Part shown: positions 52,885 to 61,150 of the stretch, piece by piece
How the letters are laid out: the number at the start of each line of letters is the position of its first letter
Position numbering within the stretch: position 1 is the first letter of the stretch
Assembly: GCF_042654245.1 (NCBI RefSeq)
Contig: NZ_JBHSGI010000024.1
Location: 1 to 64,000 of the forward strand
Length of the DNA stretch: 64,000 nucleotides
DNA from: Seohaeicola_A nanhaiensis
GTDB taxonomy: Bacteria; Pseudomonadota; Alphaproteobacteria; Rhodobacterales; Rhodobacteraceae
Direction of reading: 5' to 3'
Notes under the pieces: model-generated
The model's database searches: none
What the model was told of the DNA's origin: nothing
What the model saw: the letters and a program-made list of their open reading frames with translations, nothing else
Program-made: the position numbers and the translations under genes

Positions 52885-53730
52885 CTATTTCTCCGCAGGC
52901 CCAGGTGCGCTCCGCACCAGGCCCGCGAAATCGAACAGCGCCGGATCCAGCAGATGCGACGGCCGGGCGTTCATCAGCGCGCGGAACATCTTCTGCCTCC
53001 GCCCCGGATGGTTCTTTTCCCACTGGTCCAGCAGCGCCTTGATCTGCATGCGCTGCAAGCCGTCCTGGCTGCCGCAGAGATCGCAGGGAATGATCGGATA
53101 ATTCATCGCCCGGGCGAAACGGTCGCAATCGGCCTCGGCCACATGGGCCAGCGGGCGATAGACGAACAGGTCGCCCTCTTCGTTGACCAGCTTCGGCGGC
53201 ATGGTGGCCAGCCGGGACCCGTGAAACAGGTTGAGAAAGAAGGTTTCGAGGATATCGTCGCGATGGTGGCCCAGCACCACTGCCGAACAGCCCTCTTCGC
53301 GCGCGACACGGTAGAGGTTGCCCCGCCGCAGCCGCGAGCAGAGCGCGCAGAATGTTCGGCCCTGCGGGATCTTGTCCATCACGATGGAATAGGTGTCCGC
53401 GTATTCGATCCGATGCGGCACGCCCATCTTCGCCAGGAACTCGGGCAGCACCGTCGCGGGAAAGCCCGGCTGACCCTGGTCCAGATTGCAGGCCAGAATG
53501 TCCACCGGCAGCAGGCCGCGCCACTGCAGCTCTGTCAGGGCCGCCAGCAGGGTATAGCTGTCCTTGCCGCCGGACAGGCAGACCAGCCACCGCGCGCCCG
53601 GCTCGATCATTCCATACTGGTCCACCGCCTCGCGCACGTCCTGCACGATCCGCTTGCGCAGCTTCTTGAACTCGGTGCTCTTCGGAGCGCCGGCGAACAG
53701 CGGATGGATGTCGTCATTCTGGTCGAGCAT
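52885..53730 (-). CDS. ttcA: tRNA 2-thiocytidine synthetase TtcA
   Basis: This 281-residue protein has the PP-loop SGGKDS (53-58), CALC (Cys128, Cys131) and a later CDLCG cysteine, the ligands of the TtcA Fe-S cluster. It thiolates cytidine 32 in certain tRNAs. The gene is monocistronic or heads the transcript of the EAL gene. Confidence 0.95.
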   Translation of the reverse strand: MLDQNDDIHPLFAGAPKSTEFKKLRKRIVQDVREAVDQYGMIEPGARWLVCLSGGKDSYTLLAALTELQWRGLLPVDILACNLDQGQPGFPATVLPEFLAKMGVPHRIEYADTYSIVMDKIPQGRTFCALCSRLRRGNLYRVAREEGCSAVVLGHHRDDILETFFLNLFHGSRLATMPPKLVNEEGDLFVYRPLAHVAEADCDRFARAMNYPIIPCDLCGSQDGLQRMQIKALLDQWEKNHPGRRQKMFRALMNARPSHLLDPALFDFAGLVRSAPGPAEK

Positions 53731-54138
53731 GGGCCTGCTTTAGAGCCTGACGGGCGCCGCGGCAACGGGTTTGGTGCGTCAGATCCGGCTGATCGAAGGG
53801 TCTGTTAGGAAAGCACGGCCGCCGATGACCTGACGCGCATCCGCGTGATTCTGAAAAATGCGCGAAAACCGCACTTTTTCGACCCCGGTATTGTCGCTGC
53901 TTCGAGGACAGTTTGATCGAAAGGTGGGAATTTTCCACCGGGCCCAATGCCCAAATCAGCGTGGGGTCGTCCCTGTGAGTGCGGAGCACAGCTCATAGTT
54001 GTATTTGTGGCTGGAACGGCATTCTGTCGCGAAAGGCTTTGTGTATTCCTGCAGAATAAGGCAAAATATTGTCCAATGCGAGCCAACTGACGACAGCTAG
54101 CAGCGTAACTATGATCCTTTTGACTTGGGGAAAATAAG
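53731..54138 (+). other. 408-base AT-richer intergenic region
   Basis: The gap between ttcA and the VPLPA-CTERM gene is clearly richer in A and T than the rest of the window, especially 53990-54130. It must contain the start signals for both divergent genes. A GGGGA ribosome-binding site lies just before 54139. I saw no gene; the short minus-strand frames lack coding features. Confidence 0.45.
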
Positions 54139-54852
54139 ATGATTGGGAGTATCCGGGGCATCGCATTCGCCGCGACAGCGGCAGCGTGCTTCATGGTCGG
54201 AGGCGCGGCAAACGCGGCGCAGATGACTCTGACGAAGATTACCAACAACACGAACTTCAGCGCGGTAAGTCAGATCGTCATCGACGTGATCGACAACACC
54301 ACCAGCGCGCTGTTCAAGATCTCCGGCATCAGCGGGAGCGCCTTGACCTCTTTCGCTATTTCAGAGGCTTACTGGGACGACAATGGCGGTCTTTTCAATG
54401 CCATTTCGATCAACAGCAGCTCGAACGGGCTGAATAACAGCGTCGTGAGCTGGAAGACGACCGGCGTCACCCCGCCGAACCTGCCTTCGGGCAATACCGC
54501 CAATCCGACCTTCGACGGTACCGGCGGTCTGAAGGCTGCGGCAAACAATCCGTCGGCTGCGAATGGCGTCGGCATCAATGAATTCGTGCAGTTCAAGCTG
54601 ACCTACACGAACGGCACCAGCTTTGCCGATGTGATCTCTGATCTGAAGGACGGCAGCCTGCGTCTTGGCCTGCACGTGCAATCGCATAACGGTGGCGAAA
54701 GCGAAAGCTATGTCGCCGGCGGCTGCAAGGGCGACGACTGCGGCGACGGTGGTTCGGGCATCGACCCGGTTCCGGTTCCGGCCTCGCTCCCGCTTCTGAT
54801 CGGCGCGCTCGGCCTTACCGGCTACATCGCCCGCCGCCGCAAGGCTGCCTGA
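54139..54852 (+). CDS. VPLPA-CTERM sorting-signal protein
   Basis: This 237-residue protein has a signal peptide (about 1-27, ending AANA), a Ser/Asn-rich beta-type body, a CKGDDCGDGG segment, and a C-terminal sorting tripartite signal: PVPVPASLPLL, a hydrophobic helix, then ARRRKAA. VPLPA-CTERM proteins are processed by an exosortase and placed at the cell surface in Rhodobacteraceae. No exosortase gene lies in the window. Its binding role is unknown. Confidence 0.88.
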   Translation: MIGSIRGIAFAATAAACFMVGGAANAAQMTLTKITNNTNFSAVSQIVIDVIDNTTSALFKISGISGSALTSFAISEAYWDDNGGLFNAISINSSSNGLNNSVVSWKTTGVTPPNLPSGNTANPTFDGTGGLKAAANNPSAANGVGINEFVQFKLTYTNGTSFADVISDLKDGSLRLGLHVQSHNGGESESYVAGGCKGDDCGDGGSGIDPVPVPASLPLLIGALGLTGYIARRRKAA

Positions 54853-54916
54853 GCGTTTCGCCGCCGCCCGCGCCCTCGGGGGCGGCGACAGATTGCTCAA
54901 ATCAGCATGAAAAGAC

Positions 54917-54944
54917 AAAAGGCGTCCACACGGGCGCCTTTTTT
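54917..54944. terminator. Terminator after the VPLPA-CTERM gene
   Basis: AAAAGGCG (54917-54924) pairs with CGCCTTTT (54935-54942) around a 10-base loop, followed by T residues. It ends the VPLPA-CTERM transcript and can work in both directions. Confidence 0.82.
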
Positions 54945-54976
54945 CTGCCATAGCCGAACCATAGCAAGATCGCCGG

Positions 54977-56170
54977 ATGGGCGACGACAGGCAATCGGGA
55001 CAGGATATGGCAAAACACGGTGTGTTTGCGGGTCTGCACGAGCGGGCAATCAGCAATCTTCTTCCAGACAATTTCGACGCGGACCTGATCGCCGGTTTTT
55101 TCGGCGAGAAAAGCAAGGCGTCGGAGAAGGCCCTGCTCAAGGTGGCAGAGCTGCTCGGATATCACGACTCCGACCAGGGCGGCACGCCCTCGGTTCCGGT
55201 CGATGATCCGGTGATCGACGACGACAGCATGGAAGGCGGAGCCAAGCCCAGCTGGTCGGGCGGCAAGGAGACCTCCGGTGGAACCGACCCGATCGACTCC
55301 GGCACCGGCGGCAAGGGCCACGGCAAGGTAAAGAACACCACGCCGGACACCGGCACAGATACCGGTGGCACCGGAACGGACACGGGCGGCACGGACACCG
55401 GCAGCACCGACACCGGCACGGGCGGGACTGGTACGGGCGGCACGGACACGGGCGGAACCGACACCGCCCCCACCACATCTGCCGATTTCATCAGCGGCCT
55501 CGACACGCCCGGTGGCTTCAACATCGCCATCAACTGGGTCGGCACCTGGACGCAAAGCCAGATGCAGTCGGTCATGCAGGCCGCCGAGATGATCAGCGAC
55601 ATCATCATCGGCGATCTGCCCGCGACGAATGGCATCGACGACGTGCGGATCAGCGCGCAGATGACGGCCATCGACGGGGCTGGCAACTATTTCGGCAAGG
55701 GCGGCTATACCGCGCTGCGCTCCGACAGCCTGCTTGCCAGCGACGGCTATCTCAAGCTCGACTCTGCCGACATCGGCACGATGGAGGCCTATAACCTCGT
55801 CGATGACTTCGCCTTTCACGAAATCCTGCACGCGCTTGGCTTCGGGCTGACCTGGAGCGCGATGGGCCTGACGACGACCTCGCCGGACGGACAGCTGCGC
55901 TTTACCGGCGAAAACGCGACGCTCGCCTACAAGAACGTCTACGCCTCGATCGCAGCAAACGACAAATACGCCGATATGGGCGTTCCGATCGAAATGGACG
56001 GCGGCAGTTCCACCGCGGGCAAGCATTGGGACGAGATCATCTTCAAGTCCGAAATCATGACGGGCTCGCAAAGCACTGCCGGCAATGTCGTCTCCGACAT
56101 GACCATCGGGGCCCTTCAGGACATGGGCTATCAGACAATCTTCAACCCGTCGGTCTACGAAATCGCCTGA
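54977..56170 (+). CDS. Leishmanolysin-like metallopeptidase with Thr/Gly linker
   Basis: This 397-residue protein has a helical N-terminal segment (about 11-62), an acidic stretch, a Thr-Gly-Asp repeat linker (about 123-165) and a catalytic domain with HEILHALGFG (281-290), a distant third ligand His350 in KHWDEIIFKSEIMTG, and the Met-turn EIMTG (Met361). This is the metzincin layout of peptidase M8. There is no Sec signal peptide, so type I export is possible. A start at 55007 (MAKHGVFAG) is an alternative. Confidence 0.8.
   Translation: MGDDRQSGQDMAKHGVFAGLHERAISNLLPDNFDADLIAGFFGEKSKASEKALLKVAELLGYHDSDQGGTPSVPVDDPVIDDDSMEGGAKPSWSGGKETSGGTDPIDSGTGGKGHGKVKNTTPDTGTDTGGTGTDTGGTDTGSTDTGTGGTGTGGTDTGGTDTAPTTSADFISGLDTPGGFNIAINWVGTWTQSQMQSVMQAAEMISDIIIGDLPATNGIDDVRISAQMTAIDGAGNYFGKGGYTALRSDSLLASDGYLKLDSADIGTMEAYNLVDDFAFHEILHALGFGLTWSAMGLTTTSPDGQLRFTGENATLAYKNVYASIAANDKYADMGVPIEMDGGSSTAGKHWDEIIFKSEIMTGSQSTAGNVVSDMTIGALQDMGYQTIFNPSVYEIA
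55343..55471. repeat. Degenerate Thr-Gly coding repeat
   Basis: About 129 bases encode repeated TDTGG and TGTGG units with a GGCACGGACACSGGC-like DNA motif. The copies vary at third positions. It forms the flexible linker between the N-terminal and protease domains and may vary in length between strains. Confidence 0.7.
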
Positions 56171-56193
56171 GGCTTATTGCCATTCAAGGTCGA

Positions 56194-56217
56194 AAGGGCG
56201 CCCGTTTGGGTGCCCTT
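56194..56217. terminator. Terminator after the metallopeptidase gene
   Basis: AAGGGCGCCC (56194-56203) pairs with GGGTGCCCTT (56208-56217) with one G-T pair. It lies 24 bases after the stop and also borders the convergent yidD gene. Confidence 0.75.
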
Positions 56218-56218
56218 G

Positions 56219-56443
56219 TCATTTCGGCGGCACCGGATCGTAGCCCGATCCGCCCCAGGGATTGCACCGCGCGATCCGCCGGGCCGCCAGCCAGCCGCCC
56301 TTCAACGCGCCATGCCGCTCCAGCGCTTCCAGCGCATAGGCCGAGCAGGTCGGTTGAAACCGGCAGCTGTGGCCGATCCAGGGACTGAGCAGCAGGCGAT
56401 AGGCGCGAACGGGCAGGGCGAGAACGTGGGCCAGCGGGCTCAT
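56219..56443 (-). CDS. yidD: Membrane protein insertion efficiency factor YidD
   Basis: This 74-residue protein has LPVRAYRLLLSPWIGHSCRF and PTCSAYALEALERHG, the YidD signature with three conserved Cys. It assists YidC-dependent insertion. The ATG at 56443 overlaps the rnpA stop (ATGA), so translation is coupled. Confidence 0.94.
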   Translation of the reverse strand: MSPLAHVLALPVRAYRLLLSPWIGHSCRFQPTCSAYALEALERHGALKGGWLAARRIARCNPWGGSGYDPVPPK

Positions 56444-56790
56444 CGCGGTGCGTGGCAGGCCGTCAAGGCCCGGCGCAGGTCGTCCTGCATCGCAACGAAA
56501 TCCCGCGTCGCGGTGGCCGACGGACGGCCGATCAGCACATAGTCCCAACCGGTTTGCCCGGCGTCCGGCAGCACCAGCCGCGCGATCTCGCGCAGGCGCC
56601 GCTTGGCCCGGTTGCGGGCGACTGCGTTGCCGACCTTCTTGGAACAGGTGAACCCCACGCGCATCCCTGCGCCGTCGTCTTCGGCCCGCGCGCGGGCCTG
56701 AAGCGTGAAAGCCGGCATCGCCTGACGGCGCGCCCGTGCTGCGGCCAGGAAATCGCCGCGCTTTTTCAGAACTGTGTAAGGCACGGTCAT
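56440..56790 (-). CDS. rnpA: Ribonuclease P protein component
   Basis: This 116-residue basic protein has the RNR motif KVGNAVARNRAKRRLREIAR and the N-terminal KKRGDFLAAARARR. It binds RNase P RNA for 5' tRNA maturation. It lies 102 bases after rpmH on the minus strand and overlaps yidD. Confidence 0.95.
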   Translation of the reverse strand: MTVPYTVLKKRGDFLAAARARRQAMPAFTLQARARAEDDGAGMRVGFTCSKKVGNAVARNRAKRRLREIARLVLPDAGQTGWDYVLIGRPSATATRDFVAMQDDLRRALTACHAPR

Positions 56791-56892
56791 AGGAGCAACG
56801 CAAAAACCGCCGGGTGCAAACAGCCCGCGCTGGCAAGGCCAGTCACGGGAGTCCCCGGCGGTGTCATCGCTGTGCGACCTGCGCTGTGCGCC

Positions 56893-57027
56893 TTACGCGC
56901 AGAGCGACTTGCGGCCACGTGCGCGACGGGCGTTCAGAATCTTCCGGCCGGCCTTGGTGGCCATGCGGGCACGGAACCCATGGCGGCGCTTGCGGACCAG
57001 GTTCGACGGTTGATAGGTGCGTTTCAT
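56893..57027 (-). CDS. rpmH: 50S ribosomal protein L34
   Basis: This 44-residue protein reads MKRTYQPSNLVRKRRHGFRA and continues RMATKAGRKILNARRARGRK before SLCA, the invariant L34 sequence. It is the first gene of the rpmH-rnpA-yidD run on the minus strand. A GGAGAAGCGCG stretch precedes the ATG. Confidence 0.97.
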   Translation of the reverse strand: MKRTYQPSNLVRKRRHGFRARMATKAGRKILNARRARGRKSLCA

Positions 57028-57324
57028 CGCGCTTCTCCAGCTTTTCGGGGCGGACCAAGACGTGGAATCGCGTGGACCGTGGTATTAGAGGCCCGGTCTC
57101 TACTGTGCCTTGTCGCCCAAGTCAAACCCTGCGGACCGGGTTTTTTGCCCATCCGGTGAAACATTTGCCCGGTGTCGGGATGCAGACCCGTTCGAACCCG
57201 CTCCGGACGGCGCGATAAGTTCACGAAACCCCAAACCGCGATCAAGGCGGCGTGATCCGTCGCTCGTCTGCTGTTGCCCGGCAATATTCTCGGTAAGGAA
57301 GAAAGACAACTGCACAGGCGGCAC

Positions 57325-58059
57325 ATGCGCGACACCGAGCCAAGCGAACAGACCGGCGGATGGATGCGCCATGTGCCACTGGCGGTGATTCTGCTGGTGG
57401 CCCTTGTCGGATTCGTCACCCTGCGGGAATTCATCAGCTTCGAGACATTGCGCGAGAATCGCGAAGAGCTGCTCGCCTTCCGCGAGTCGCATCTCGCCGG
57501 CATGGCGCTGGCCTTTGTTGCCGCCTACGTCGCCATTGTCGCCTTTTCGCTGCCGGGCGCAGCCGTGGCCTCGGTCACTGGCGGATTCCTCTTCGGGCTG
57601 GCGCTTGGCGCGGCGCTGAACATACTCGCGGCCACCATCGGCGCGGCCGCGATCTTCCTGGCCGCCCGCTTGGGCCTGGGCGCGGCGCTCTCCGCGCGTC
57701 TCGACGCCACCGAGGGGCGTATCGCCCGTATTCGGGATGGCCTGCGCGAAAGCCAGGTCTCGGTCCTGCTTCTCCTGCGCCTCGTGCCGGCGGTTCCCTT
57801 CTTCGTGGCCAACCTGTTGCCCGCCCTCGTCGGCGTGCGCTTTGGCACCTTCCTCTGGACGACCGCGGTCGGCATCGTTCCTGGCGCGATAGTCTTCACC
57901 TCCATTGGCGTCGGCCTGGGCGAGGTTTTCGACCGTGGCGAGACCCCGGACCTCTCGCTGCTCTGGACGCCGCAGGTGATCGCACCGATCCTGGGGCTCT
58001 GCGCGCTGGCCGCCCTGCCGCTGGTCCTGCGCGCCTTTCGGGCCGGCAAGGAGGACTGA
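57325..58059 (+). CDS. TVP38/TMEM64-family membrane protein
   Basis: This 244-residue protein has an N-terminal helix, then the SNARE-associated core: FSLPGAAVASVTGGFLFG, a central LLRLVPAVPFFVANLLPALV, and GIVPGAIVFTSIGVGLG. Members act in lipid or envelope homeostasis. The start at 57325 has AGGCGG nearby and fits the helix boundary; an earlier in-frame ATG exists. The next gene begins right after its stop, as in other TVP38-oxidoreductase pairs. Confidence 0.87.
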   Translation: MRDTEPSEQTGGWMRHVPLAVILLVALVGFVTLREFISFETLRENREELLAFRESHLAGMALAFVAAYVAIVAFSLPGAAVASVTGGFLFGLALGAALNILAATIGAAAIFLAARLGLGAALSARLDATEGRIARIRDGLRESQVSVLLLLRLVPAVPFFVANLLPALVGVRFGTFLWTTAVGIVPGAIVFTSIGVGLGEVFDRGETPDLSLLWTPQVIAPILGLCALAALPLVLRAFRAGKED

Positions 58060-59478
58060 ATGGAGCGGATCAAGACAGACGTGCTGGTGATCGGCGCTGG
58101 CTCCGGCGGCCTCTCGGTGGCGGCAGGGGCGGTCCAGATGGGCGCCTCGGTCGTGCTGCTGGAAGGGGCCGAGATGGGCGGCGACTGCCTGAACTATGGC
58201 TGCGTGCCCTCCAAGGCGCTGCTGGCGGCCGCCAGGGCCGCGCAGGCCCAGCGCACCTCCGGGGTTTTCGGCATAGCGCCCGTGACGCCTCAGGTCGACT
58301 ACAGCGCCGTCATGGCCCATGTCGGCGAGGTCATCGCGCGGATTGCCCCGGTCGACAGCCAGGAGAGGTTCGAGTCGCTCGGCGTCCGGGTCATCCGCGC
58401 ATTCGGCCACTTCATCTCGCCAACCGAGGTGCAGGCCGGCCCGCATGTCATCACCGCCCGGCGCGTTGTCATCGCCACCGGCTCTCGTCCCCTGGTCCCG
58501 CCGATCCGCGGTCTCGACACTGTCGACTATCTGACCAACGAGACTCTGTTCCAGCCGCGTGGGAAGCCCGCCCACCTGCTGATCATCGGCGGGGGGCCGA
58601 TCGGGATGGAAATGGCCCAGGCCCATGTCCGCCTCGGCTGCAAGGTCACGGTGATCGAAGGCGCCCGGGCGCTGGGCAAGGAAGACCCCGAAACCGCCGC
58701 CGTGGTGCTGGGCGCCCTGCGCGCCGAGGGCGTCGAGATCGCGGAAGACGCCCAGGTGTCAGAAGTGGCGAAAACCGAGACGGGCATCTGCGTGATGACG
58801 AAGGACGGGCGGCGCTTCGACGGCTCGCATCTGCTGGTGGCGGTCGGCCGCAAGTCAAACGTCGAAAACCTGAACCTCGACGCGGCAGGCATCGAGACCA
58901 CCAAGACCGGCATCCGTGTCGATGCCGGCCTGCGCACCACCAACCGCCGCGTCTACGCCATCGGCGACGTGGCCGGCGGCATGCAGTTCACCCATGTCGC
59001 GGGCTACCACGCCGGCGTCGTGATCCGCTCCATGCTCTTCGGGCTGCCCTCAAAAGCCGCGACCGCTCACATTCCCTGGGCCACCTATACAGACCCCGAA
59101 CTCGCCCAGATCGGCTTGACCGAGGCCGAGGCCCGCGACCGCCACGGCGACCGGCTGGAGATCGCCCGCTTCGAATACGCCGACAACGACCGCGCCGTGG
59201 CCGAGCGCAAGGGCAGGGGGCTGATCAAGGTGATGGTCGTGCGCGGCCGCCCGGTCGGCGTCTCGATCGTCGGTCCGCAGGCGGGCGAGGCCATCGCGCT
59301 CTGGTCGCTCGCCATCTCGTCGCGCCTGAAGATGAGCGCCATTGCCGGCATGGTAGCGCCCTATCCCACATTGGCGGAAATCAACAAACGCGCCGCGGGG
59401 GCCTATTTCTCGCCCCGACTGTTTGATAACCGTCTGGTGAGGATAACGGTCGGGCTGATCCAACGTTGGCTGCCCTGA
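58060..59478 (+). CDS. FAD-dependent NAD(P)-disulfide oxidoreductase, MerA-like
   Basis: This 472-residue flavoenzyme has the FAD loop VIGAGSGGLS, redox Cys pair GGDCLNYGCVPSK (Cys43, Cys48), NAD(P) loop IIGGGPIGMEMA and a dimerisation domain with APYPTLAEIN instead of the HxH-PT of lipoamide dehydrogenase. It lacks the C-terminal Cys-Cys of true mercuric reductase. The substrate is unknown. It abuts the TVP38 gene with no spacer. Confidence 0.9.
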   Translation: MERIKTDVLVIGAGSGGLSVAAGAVQMGASVVLLEGAEMGGDCLNYGCVPSKALLAAARAAQAQRTSGVFGIAPVTPQVDYSAVMAHVGEVIARIAPVDSQERFESLGVRVIRAFGHFISPTEVQAGPHVITARRVVIATGSRPLVPPIRGLDTVDYLTNETLFQPRGKPAHLLIIGGGPIGMEMAQAHVRLGCKVTVIEGARALGKEDPETAAVVLGALRAEGVEIAEDAQVSEVAKTETGICVMTKDGRRFDGSHLLVAVGRKSNVENLNLDAAGIETTKTGIRVDAGLRTTNRRVYAIGDVAGGMQFTHVAGYHAGVVIRSMLFGLPSKAATAHIPWATYTDPELAQIGLTEAEARDRHGDRLEIARFEYADNDRAVAERKGRGLIKVMVVRGRPVGVSIVGPQAGEAIALWSLAISSRLKMSAIAGMVAPYPTLAEINKRAAGAYFSPRLFDNRLVRITVGLIQRWLP

Positions 59479-59494
59479 CTTTCGGACAGGGCAT

Positions 59495-60880
59495 ATGCTG
59501 AACACGCTCTCAGGGCGCTTTCTTATTCTGACCACGGTCTTCGTCATGCTGGCCGAGGTGCTGATCTTCGTGCCCTCCATTGCCCGTTTCCGCGAAGACT
59601 ACCTCCGCGACCATCTCGAACGCGCCCAGATCGCATCGCTGGCGCTGCTCGCCGACGACATGCTCGAAGTCGATCTCGAACGCGAACTGCTGCAGAACGC
59701 CGAGGTCTTCAACGTCGTGCTGCGCCGGGACGAGGTGCGCCAGCTCATGCTCTCATCGCCGATCCCGAAACCGGTCGCCGAAACCTACGATCTGCGCGCT
59801 TCCGGGCCGCTGACCCTGATCGGCGACGCGCTGACCCAGCTCTTCGTCGCCGACAACCGGATCATCCGCGTCATCGGCGCCCCGGTCCGCGACGCCGGCC
59901 TTCTGATCGAGATCACCATGGAGACGAAACCGCTGCGCACCGCCATGGTCGATTATGGCCTGCGCATCCTCGTTCTCTCGGCGGTGATCTCGATCTTCAC
60001 CGCCATCCTGCTGTTCATCGCCGTCCGCGTCTTCCTGGTCACGCCCATCAAGGGCGTGGTCGGCAACATGAAGCGCTATGCCGCCGCGCCAGAAGATGCG
60101 CGCAGCATCATCCGGCCGCACGCCGTCCTGCGCGAGCTGCGCGAGGCGGAAGAGGCACTTTCCTCGCTCCAGACCGAACTCACCCACGCTCTCAAGCAGA
60201 AAGAGCGCCTGGCCCAGCTTGGCGGTGCGGTGGCCCGGGTCAGTCACGACCTGCGCAACATCCTCACCTCGGCCCAGCTCTTCACCGACCGCATCGAGAC
60301 CAGCGAAGACCCGCTGGTGCGCCGCATGGCGCCCAAACTGGTCAATTCGATCACCCGCGCCGTATCGCTGTGCGAAAGCACCCTTGCCTTCGGGCGCGCG
60401 GAAGAGCCGGCCCCGACGTTGACCATGGTGCGCCTGATCAGCGTGGCGCAGGACGTGCTCGACAGCGAAAGCATCACCTATCCCGAAGGCGCGGTGACAC
60501 TCGCCTGCGACATCCCGCCCGACCTGACCCTGCGCGCCGACCCCGAGCAGCTGTTCCGCGTGATTCTGAACCTCGTGCGCAACTCGGGCCAGGCTATCGC
60601 CGCCACGGGCCAGCCGGGAACCGTTACCGTCTCGGCCCGTGAGGGCGACAAGGCCTGGACCATCACCGTCGCCGACACCGGCCCCGGCCTTCCCCCCAAG
60701 GCCCGCGAGCATCTCTTCAAGGCCTTCCAGGGCGGCACCCGCAAGGGCGGCTCGGGCCTTGGCCTCGTCATAGCAGCCGAACTGATCCGCGGCCACGGCG
60801 GAACGCTCGACCTCGAACACTCGGATTCCACCGGCACGCGCTTCCGCATCACCCTGCCGAAAGACGATGGCACGATTTAG
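59495..60880 (+). CDS. Sensor histidine kinase (orphan)
   Basis: This 461-residue kinase has two membrane helices (7-29, 155-181), a periplasmic region between, HisKA with His251 (VSHDLRN), and ATPase motifs NLVRNSGQA, DTGPGLPP and GGSGLGLVIA. No response regulator gene is adjacent, so its partner is elsewhere. It starts 16 bases after the oxidoreductase gene. Confidence 0.92.
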   Translation: MLNTLSGRFLILTTVFVMLAEVLIFVPSIARFREDYLRDHLERAQIASLALLADDMLEVDLERELLQNAEVFNVVLRRDEVRQLMLSSPIPKPVAETYDLRASGPLTLIGDALTQLFVADNRIIRVIGAPVRDAGLLIEITMETKPLRTAMVDYGLRILVLSAVISIFTAILLFIAVRVFLVTPIKGVVGNMKRYAAAPEDARSIIRPHAVLRELREAEEALSSLQTELTHALKQKERLAQLGGAVARVSHDLRNILTSAQLFTDRIETSEDPLVRRMAPKLVNSITRAVSLCESTLAFGRAEEPAPTLTMVRLISVAQDVLDSESITYPEGAVTLACDIPPDLTLRADPEQLFRVILNLVRNSGQAIAATGQPGTVTVSAREGDKAWTITVADTGPGLPPKAREHLFKAFQGGTRKGGSGLGLVIAAELIRGHGGTLDLEHSDSTGTRFRITLPKDDGTI

Positions 60881-60893
60881 TGCGAAACCGCTC

Positions 60894-60922
60894 TTGCATT
60901 GCTCCGAAGGCTTGTCTACATG
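60894..60922 (+). promoter_or_regulatory. Promoter of tRNA-Arg
   Basis: TTGCAT (60894-60899), 17 bases, then TACATG (60917-60922) lies 11 bases before the tRNA start. Spacing and position fit a sigma-70 promoter; the -10 is only a moderate match. Confidence 0.5.
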
Positions 60923-60933
60923 CAGCCCTCAGT

Positions 60934-61010
60934 GGACCGATAGCTCAGCTGGATAGAGTACTTGACTACGAATCAAGGGGTCGGGGGTTCGAATCCTCCT
61001 CGGTCCGCCA
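60934..61010 (+). tRNA. tRNA-Arg (anticodon ACG)
   Basis: A 77-base cloverleaf with acceptor GGACCGA pairing with TCGGTCC, a D arm, anticodon stem CTTGA/TCAAG with loop CTACGAA (ACG at 60968-60970), a GGGTTCGAATCC T arm and an encoded CCA. A34 is expected to be edited to inosine by TadA. No integrated element was seen at its 3' end. Confidence 0.95.
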
Positions 61011-61018
61011 CTGATTTC

Positions 61019-61058
61019 AAGGGCTTGGAGGGTGCCGCCTCCAGGCCCTTTCCTTTCC
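61019..61058 (+). terminator. Terminator after tRNA-Arg
   Basis: AAGGGCTTGGAGG (61019-61031) pairs over 13 positions, including one T-G, with CCTCCAGGCCCTT (61038-61050), followed by TCCTTT. It ends the tRNA transcript. Confidence 0.8.
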
Positions 61059-61150
61059 GCTCATAGCGTGTCGATAGCCCACACCGCCTGACCGGGCGGG
61101 CACAAACGCGGCGCGCGATCGTGAGAGCGACCAACCAACGCGCCCAGGGC

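Noticed and set aside
55343..55471. CRISPR-like repeat array
   Set aside because: The units are short, in frame and without unique spacers; they encode a Thr-Gly protein linker.
57360..59426. 688-residue plus-strand frame overlapping the TVP38 and oxidoreductase genes
   Set aside because: It is in a different phase, is Arg/Pro/Gly-rich and lacks domains. The two real genes have clear motifs.
58060..59478. True mercuric reductase
   Set aside because: The N-terminal heavy-metal domain and C-terminal Cys-Cys pair are absent, and no mer genes are nearby.
60934..61010. Integration site of a genomic island at the tRNA-Arg gene
   Set aside because: No integrase and no direct repeat of the tRNA 3' end were seen downstream; a normal terminator follows.
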